DNA from: an uncultured Bacilli bacterium
Lineage (GTDB): Bacteria > Bacillota_I > Bacilli_A > RF39 > UBA660
NCBI GenBank assembly: GCA_910579535.1
Contig: CAJTUR010000027.1
Span: forward strand, 1 to 19,216
DNA length: 19,216 nt
Direction of reading: 5' to 3'
Shown: one piece after another, positions 15,356 to 19,216 of the stretch
Layout of the letters: each line of letters opens with the position of its first letter
Numbering within the stretch: position 1 is the first letter of the stretch
Program-made: the position numbers and the translations under genes
Notes under the pieces: generated by a model
Database searches by the model: none
The model's input: the letters and a program-made list of their open reading frames with translations, nothing else
Told to the model about the DNA's origin: nothing

Positions 15356-15931
15356 TTAACTATCTAGTATTTTTAAATCATCTTTTTCATATTTATTATG
15401 ACCTTTTAAACTCTTTTTGTATTTCCAACATTTGATGGCTTGTTCTAAATTTTTGTCTTTATTATCATTAAAGAAATCTCTAATATAAGTATTATATTCA
15501 AATTGTTTATCAATAGTTGTTTTATTTTTCTTTTTATCTTCTAATATTTGATAATAAGCTTCTATTGAGTTCTGATATGTTTTTCCTGCATTACTTTTTA
15601 GCCATTTCTGAAATGCAACATTAAATGAAAAACTATTTCCTATATGCTCTTTATAAAATGCTCTATGCTTTTCTGAGCAAACAAAGTTTTCTTCTATTAT
15701 TGTATTTGGTGTTATATTGTCAACAATTTTAGTTCTTCGAGTAGTATGAGTTTTATAAGTTCTTTTACCTGTATCTAAAAAGTTTGTTATTCTTTCGATT
15801 AACTCTAATTTACTACCAGTTGTTTGTAAATTATTCTTTCTACAAAAGTCAATTAGTTCTTCTTTTAAATAATAATATTCTTTAAATATTTTACTATTGG
15901 TGTCATTATCTAAATCAGGTCTTTTACTCAT
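15356..15931 (-). CDS. SAP-domain protein with DUF6434-like region
   Basis: A 191-residue protein. Residues 20-52 form a SAP motif, the helix-turn-helix used to bind DNA: ELIDFCRKNNLQTTGSKLEL, with the conserved Leu, Gly-Ser-Lys and the following ERI. Residues 84-130 (HIGNSFSFNVAFQKWLKSN, then GKTY) resemble DUF6434, which often accompanies SAP. The C-terminal 60 residues are lysine-rich and helical. It probably binds nucleic acid; no enzymatic motif is seen. ATG 15931 with GGGAG ten bases upstream is preferred over GTG 15940. It is second in an operon after the 31-aa peptide and is bracketed by 13-bp repeats A and B. Confidence 0.8.
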   Translation of the reverse strand: MSKRPDLDNDTNSKIFKEYYYLKEELIDFCRKNNLQTTGSKLELIERITNFLDTGKRTYKTHTTRRTKIVDNITPNTIIEENFVCSEKHRAFYKEHIGNSFSFNVAFQKWLKSNAGKTYQNSIEAYYQILEDKKKNKTTIDKQFEYNTYIRDFFNDNKDKNLEQAIKCWKYKKSLKGHNKYEKDDLKILDS

Positions 15932-15946
15932 ACTTATCACACTCCC

Positions 15947-15959
15947 AAATTGTAATTTA
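15947..15959 (-). repeat. 13-bp repeat, copy B (31-aa gene / SAP gene junction)
   Basis: TAAATTACAATTT on the minus strand; its TAA is the stop codon of the 31-aa gene. It continues GGGAGTGTGATAAG into the ribosome site of the SAP gene, paralleling copy D. Confidence 0.95.
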
Positions 15960-16052
15960 CCACAATAAATTTATTGCACAAGCAACAACTACACCTATTA
16001 GGATTATTATCCATCCTATTGTTTTTTTATGCTCTTTAAACCATTTTGACAT
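15957..16052 (-). CDS. 31-residue single-pass membrane peptide
   Basis: MSKWFKEHKK followed by a hydrophobic helix TIGWIIILIGVVVACAINLL and a last Trp. AGGAG lies eight bases upstream of ATG 16052. It is positive-inside and has no known family. It has its own promoter (16110-16118) and is co-transcribed with the SAP gene. Its stop is the first codon of repeat B. It could be a toxin-like or regulatory membrane peptide; there is no direct evidence for either. Confidence 0.65.
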   Translation of the reverse strand: MSKWFKEHKKTIGWIIILIGVVVACAINLLW

Positions 16053-16109
16053 CTTTACCACTCCTATCTGTTCGACAAATTACTATTTTTTGCTGTGTTT
16101 ACTTCTTAT

Positions 16110-16118
16110 ATTATACCA
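16110..16118 (-). promoter_or_regulatory. Extended -10 promoter of the 31-aa/SAP operon
   Basis: TGGTATAAT on the minus strand (perfect TATAAT, TG-extended), immediately downstream of the preceding operon's terminator. Start predicted near 16103. Confidence 0.65.
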
Positions 16119-16120
16119 CG

Positions 16121-16155
16121 AAAAAAGCAAATCTTCTATACCAGTTGATCTGCTT
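16121..16155 (-). terminator. Intrinsic terminator of the MMPL operon
   Basis: Arms AAGCAGATC (16155-16147) and GATTTGCTT (16133-16125), nine pairs with one G-U, a 13-base loop, then TTTT (six T counting the stem end). It directly follows repeat C. Confidence 0.7.
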
Positions 16156-16158
16156 TAT

Positions 16159-16171
16159 AAATTGTAATTTA
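16159..16171 (-). repeat. 13-bp repeat, copy C (end of 55-aa gene)
   Basis: TAAATTACAATTT on the minus strand, exact; its TAA is the stop codon of the 55-aa gene. Followed by AT, as at copy A. Confidence 0.95.
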
Positions 16172-16336
16172 GTCTTTAATTTTAATAATAATATCATAAG
16201 CAGTAGAACATTCTTCTTTTGATAATTTTGTTTCCTTTATTAGATATTCTATTGCCTCATCTCTACTATCAAACTTTTTCAATATATCTCTTACTTCTTT
16301 AAATACTTCAATAGCATTTTTAACTTCATTATTCAT
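16169..16336 (-). CDS. Small helical protein, 55 residues, unknown
   Basis: MNNEVKNAIEVFKEVRDILK, then KKFDSRDEAIEYLIKETKLS and EECSTAYDIIIKIKD: charged, probably three helices, soluble. ATG 16336 is preceded by GAAAGTGAGATGAG. It follows the MMPL-kinase gene by 27 bases and is the last gene before the terminator. No family is recognised. The gene is bracketed by repeats C and D in the way the SAP gene is bracketed by A and B. Confidence 0.7.
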   Translation of the reverse strand: MNNEVKNAIEVFKEVRDILKKFDSRDEAIEYLIKETKLSKEECSTAYDIIIKIKD

Positions 16337-16353
16337 ATTCTCATCTCACTTTC

Positions 16354-16366
16354 AAATTGTAATTTA
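16354..16366 (-). repeat. 13-bp repeat, copy D (MMPL / 55-aa gene junction)
   Basis: TAAATTACAATTT on the minus strand, exact; its TAA is the stop codon of the MMPL-kinase gene. It continues GAAAGTGAGATGAG, closely parallel to the sequence after copy B. Confidence 0.95.
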
Positions 16367-19156
16367 TTTCTTATCTATATTATAATAAAAATCTACTAAT
16401 ATATCTACTATTTTTTGAATACCAAGTGTTTTGGTATTTAATGTCATATCATAGTTTGCAGGATCATTCCAATTTTGTTTAGTAAAACGCTCATAATATT
16501 TTTTACGAGTTATATCCATCTTTTCCACAATAATTGATGTTTTCTTTTTATCATTATCATTTAATTCTAGTTTTCTTTCTATTCTAAATTCTAATGGAGC
16601 AGATATAAATACATTAATTACATTTGCATTAGTATTTTGTTTTAAAATATTACTTGCACATCTACCAATAATAACACAATCGCCTTTACTAGAAAGTTCA
16701 ATAATCATTTTCTTTTCTAGTTCGTATATTGCTTCATTTAAAGATTTTCCATAAATTGATTTATCTTTTCCCTCATATAAAGCAGTATATAGATAATCAT
16801 TCGGTTTCTTTTCTTCTAAACATTGTATTGTTTTTTTATCTAAGCCACTTTGCTCAATAACTTTATCAATTATTTCTTCATCATAGAATGGAATACCTAG
16901 TTTTTCTGCTACCAGTTTACCAATTTCATGTCCTCCTGAACCAAATTGTCTATTTATACAAATTACTTTATTGCCATTACTCTCTTGTTCTTTTTCATCC
17001 ACTCTCTTAATTGAAGTTTTTCCTTTATGGAAATTTAAGCCAATAGATAACTTTGGAATTACCTTATCAAACATAATCAAAAGTGCTGATAATAAAATTA
17101 AAGATAATATAAATGCAATTACTGCTCCTTCACCTAAAAGACTTCCTAAAACCTGAACTACTGATTCCGTAGAAATAAAGGCTAGACTACATCCTGCAAT
17201 TGCTAGAATAAGAGCTGATACTAATACTGATTTAATATTTTTGTTAAGTGTTTCCTTCATAGCATCCAATCTTGTCATTGTGCGTCTGTTATTCAAATAA
17301 TTGTCAGTAAACAATATTGCATAATCAATAGTTGCCCCCATCATAACAGCAGAAACTACAATGTAACCAATATAACAAATAGGATCGTTCATTAAATAAG
17401 GTATAGATAATGTTACCCAGAATGCGAATTTAATTACTGCTATTAGTAATAATGGAATAATAATTGATTTAAACTCGATTAGAAGAATTACAAATATTGC
17501 AATTATTGTAATTAAGTCAACTAGTTTTTGGTCTTCTGTTACTGTTGTTTTCATATCATACATATTTGGTGTTGCTCCACACATATACCATTCATCATCA
17601 TAGTATTTAGTGACCGATTTTTGAATTCCTTCTAATGATTCAAAGGCAACCTTACCTTCTGTATCTAAATCTGTATATAGGATAATTCTTGCATATTCAT
17701 CGCTATAAAATTGTTTTACTGTTTCTTCTGGTAGTGCATTTGTTGGAATATCTTTACCTACGGTAGTTGTGTAGCCTACGATTTTTAAAATATGTTCGTT
17801 TTTTGCAAGTTCGTTTGCAAGTTTGTCTTCTTTTTCTACACTACCTTTAGGAACCATTATAACCATCATATTTTGTTCGCCAAATATTTCATTTTGATTT
17901 TTCGTATCTTTGGCAATTCTTGATTCACTAGATGGTTCTCCTGTACCATAAGTGAAATCATTATCTTTTTGAGTATTATATGCAGGTACAACTAATATAA
18001 GAGCAACTAGTATAACGAGCCATCTTGGTTTAATTAGCCAACCTCCAAGTCTTTTAAATTCTGGTATAAAACTCTTATGTTTGGTTTTTTCTACCCATTT
18101 ATATGTAAGTAATAAGAATGCTGGTAGGAATAACGTGACACATACAAAGCTCATGATTACACCTATAACTAAAGGTATTCCCATATCAATTCCTAATTTG
18201 AATTTCATAAATAAAAGTGCAGCAAAACCAAATAATGTTGTTAATGCACTAGCTGAAATAGACTTAAATGATTCTTTCATAGACTTTTTCATTGCTTTAT
18301 CAGGAGCTAAGCCTTCTTTTCTATTTTTTTCAAATGAATGACATAAGAATACTGCATAATCAATTGATACAGCAAGTTGCAATATTGGACCTACTGCAAG
18401 AGTTACATAAGAAATCTCCCCACTAAATATACATAATCCTAAATTGATAATAATTGCCATACCAATTGTAATTAAAAATATAAATGGTTCTACCCAACTT
18501 GTTGTTGCAAGTAATAAAACGATAATAACAAGTGGACCTAATACACAGATTGATTTTATTGTTTCATTTAAAGCCATACTTTGACTTGATGCTTGATCGA
18601 CAGCTGTTCCTGTAATTCCACCATTATCTCCTACAATATCATAAATTTCATCGACTGCTTTTCTTTCGTTTCCATCTTCGATAGTAACATAAAATAAAGC
18701 ATTTCCATCTTTATAATATTGCTCAATTGTTTCTTTTGCATTCGCTAGAGCTTCTTCTTTACCTAGCATACCTTGATTCATAGAAGAAGTATCTTGCATT
18801 TGTAGATTACTAAAATCACCCGTTGTAATTGCTTTAAGCAAATTGACATCCATACTTTCATCAATCCACGAAACAATTTCTACCCCTTCAACATTTTTTA
18901 TTTTTTCTTTGTATTTGATTGCTTCATCAACATCAACATCCTCAACTAGTACATAAGCATTTGTTAATGCTCCACCAAATTCCTTACTCATAATTTCAAT
19001 TGCTTTTGTTGAATTAGCATCTTCAGGCAAATAATCAGTCATGTCATAATTTATATTTAATTGTAATGCACAATAACCAAATATTATAAGAACAATCGTG
19101 AATAAGGAAACTATCCACTTTTTATATTTTATGACAATATCTGAAATAAATCCCAT
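16364..19156 (-). CDS. RND/MMPL transporter fused to a cytidylate-kinase-like domain
   Basis: A 930-residue fusion. The first 725 residues are a proton-driven RND exporter of the MMPL type: one helix near 15-33, an extracytoplasmic loop containing DYLPEDANSTKA, five helices (about 202-350), then the same pattern repeated. Both proton-relay Asp-Tyr pairs are present (SIDYAVFL near 265 and TIDYAILF near 620). A short charged linker leads to about 200 residues of the cytidylate-kinase-like family: ICINRQFGSGGHEIGK (nucleotide-binding loop), IPFYDEEII, VIIGRCA and SAPLEFRIERK. ATG 19156 is preferred over GTG 19165; neither has a ribosome site. The predicted transcription start (-10 TTATAC, 19171-19166) lies only about three bases upstream. 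An inverted repeat precedes it. The substrate is unknown; lipids or drugs are usual for MMPL proteins. Confidence 0.88.
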   Translation of the reverse strand: MGFISDIVIKYKKWIVSLFTIVLIIFGYCALQLNINYDMTDYLPEDANSTKAIEIMSKEFGGALTNAYVLVEDVDVDEAIKYKEKIKNVEGVEIVSWIDESMDVNLLKAITTGDFSNLQMQDTSSMNQGMLGKEEALANAKETIEQYYKDGNALFYVTIEDGNERKAVDEIYDIVGDNGGITGTAVDQASSQSMALNETIKSICVLGPLVIIVLLLATTSWVEPFIFLITIGMAIIINLGLCIFSGEISYVTLAVGPILQLAVSIDYAVFLCHSFEKNRKEGLAPDKAMKKSMKESFKSISASALTTLFGFAALLFMKFKLGIDMGIPLVIGVIMSFVCVTLFLPAFLLLTYKWVEKTKHKSFIPEFKRLGGWLIKPRWLVILVALILVVPAYNTQKDNDFTYGTGEPSSESRIAKDTKNQNEIFGEQNMMVIMVPKGSVEKEDKLANELAKNEHILKIVGYTTTVGKDIPTNALPEETVKQFYSDEYARIILYTDLDTEGKVAFESLEGIQKSVTKYYDDEWYMCGATPNMYDMKTTVTEDQKLVDLITIIAIFVILLIEFKSIIIPLLLIAVIKFAFWVTLSIPYLMNDPICYIGYIVVSAVMMGATIDYAILFTDNYLNNRRTMTRLDAMKETLNKNIKSVLVSALILAIAGCSLAFISTESVVQVLGSLLGEGAVIAFILSLILLSALLIMFDKVIPKLSIGLNFHKGKTSIKRVDEKEQESNGNKVICINRQFGSGGHEIGKLVAEKLGIPFYDEEIIDKVIEQSGLDKKTIQCLEEKKPNDYLYTALYEGKDKSIYGKSLNEAIYELEKKMIIELSSKGDCVIIGRCASNILKQNTNANVINVFISAPLEFRIERKLELNDNDKKKTSIIVEKMDITRKKYYERFTKQNWNDPANYDMTLNTKTLGIQKIVDILVDFYYNIDKK

Positions 19157-19171
19157 TAAAATCACGTATAA

Positions 19172-19206
19172 TCAATCTTAATAGAAATATTAATCTATTT
19201 GATTGA
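19172..19206. promoter_or_regulatory. Inverted repeat, likely operator of the MMPL operon
   Basis: Outer arms TCAATC (19172-19177) and GATTGA (19201-19206), inner arms AATAG (19180-19184) and CTATT (19195-19199). It covers the spacer and -35 region just upstream of the -10 TTATAC, where a TetR- or MarR-type repressor would sit. The regulator gene is not in the window. Confidence 0.5.
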
Positions 19207-19216
19207 TCCCTTTCTA

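Noticed and set aside
15340..16366. Integron attC sites
   Set aside because: The 13-bp repeats are too short, lack the R-box and imperfect long hairpin of attC, and no integrase is present.
18081..18341. Plus-strand ORF opposite the MMPL gene
   Set aside because: It is a shadow of the transporter coding sequence without ribosome site or recognisable family.

Overview
The window is very AT-rich DNA from a low-GC Gram-positive bacterium, most likely a gut Firmicute of the Bacilli/Erysipelotrichia type. The evidence is AGGAGG-type ribosome sites, TTGACA/TATAAT promoters with many TG-extended -10 boxes, no signal-peptide-rich outer-envelope genes, and a TxpA-like type I toxin locus. Tryptophan is written TGG and genes end in TAA, TAG or TGA, so the standard bacterial code fits. 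Most genes lie on the minus strand.

Layout. 1-980: a decayed unrecognised gene. 988-3887: a helicase IV-like helicase (plus strand, apparently leaderless) converging on pyruvate kinase (minus), with their stop codons overlapping. 3888-4278: promoter of pyruvate kinase and a nuclease-like fragment. 4279-5745: AarF/UbiB-type kinase with its own promoter. 5823-7921: a compact four-gene minus operon (ASCH-Nudix, P-loop kinase-like, HAD 5'-nucleotidase, DUF1653) closed by an intrinsic terminator; the content suggests nucleotide clean-up or salvage. 7922-8475: a broken alpha/beta-hydrolase remnant. 8476-11173: an MGMT-family alkyltransferase, an AraC-type regulator and an ABC exporter. 11454-13184: a second ABC exporter interrupted by two in-frame TAA codons, one exactly at the glutamine of the LSGGQ signature.

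13300-15262 looks like an accessory patch. Two 50-bp direct repeats bracket a divergent pair: a 59-aa ORF with a structured, attenuator-like leader, and a queuosine-salvage glycosylase (DUF2419/QNG1 family). Immediately outside the right repeat is a well-formed type I toxin-antitoxin candidate: a 27-aa hydrophobic peptide, a hairpin on its Shine-Dalgarno, 5'-3' end pairing and an antisense terminator. It is followed by a small dyad-rich block.

15340-19206 holds two minus-strand two-gene operons: an RND/MMPL transporter fused to a cytidylate-kinase-like domain plus a 55-aa protein, and a 31-aa membrane peptide plus a SAP/DUF6434 protein. In each operon the second gene is bracketed by exact copies of the same 13-bp sequence, which begins at or next to a stop codon. 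Four copies in about 1 kb make a cassette-like arrangement that I do not recognise. This repeat system, the transporter-kinase fusion and the repeat-flanked queuine-salvage module are the best candidates for something undescribed.
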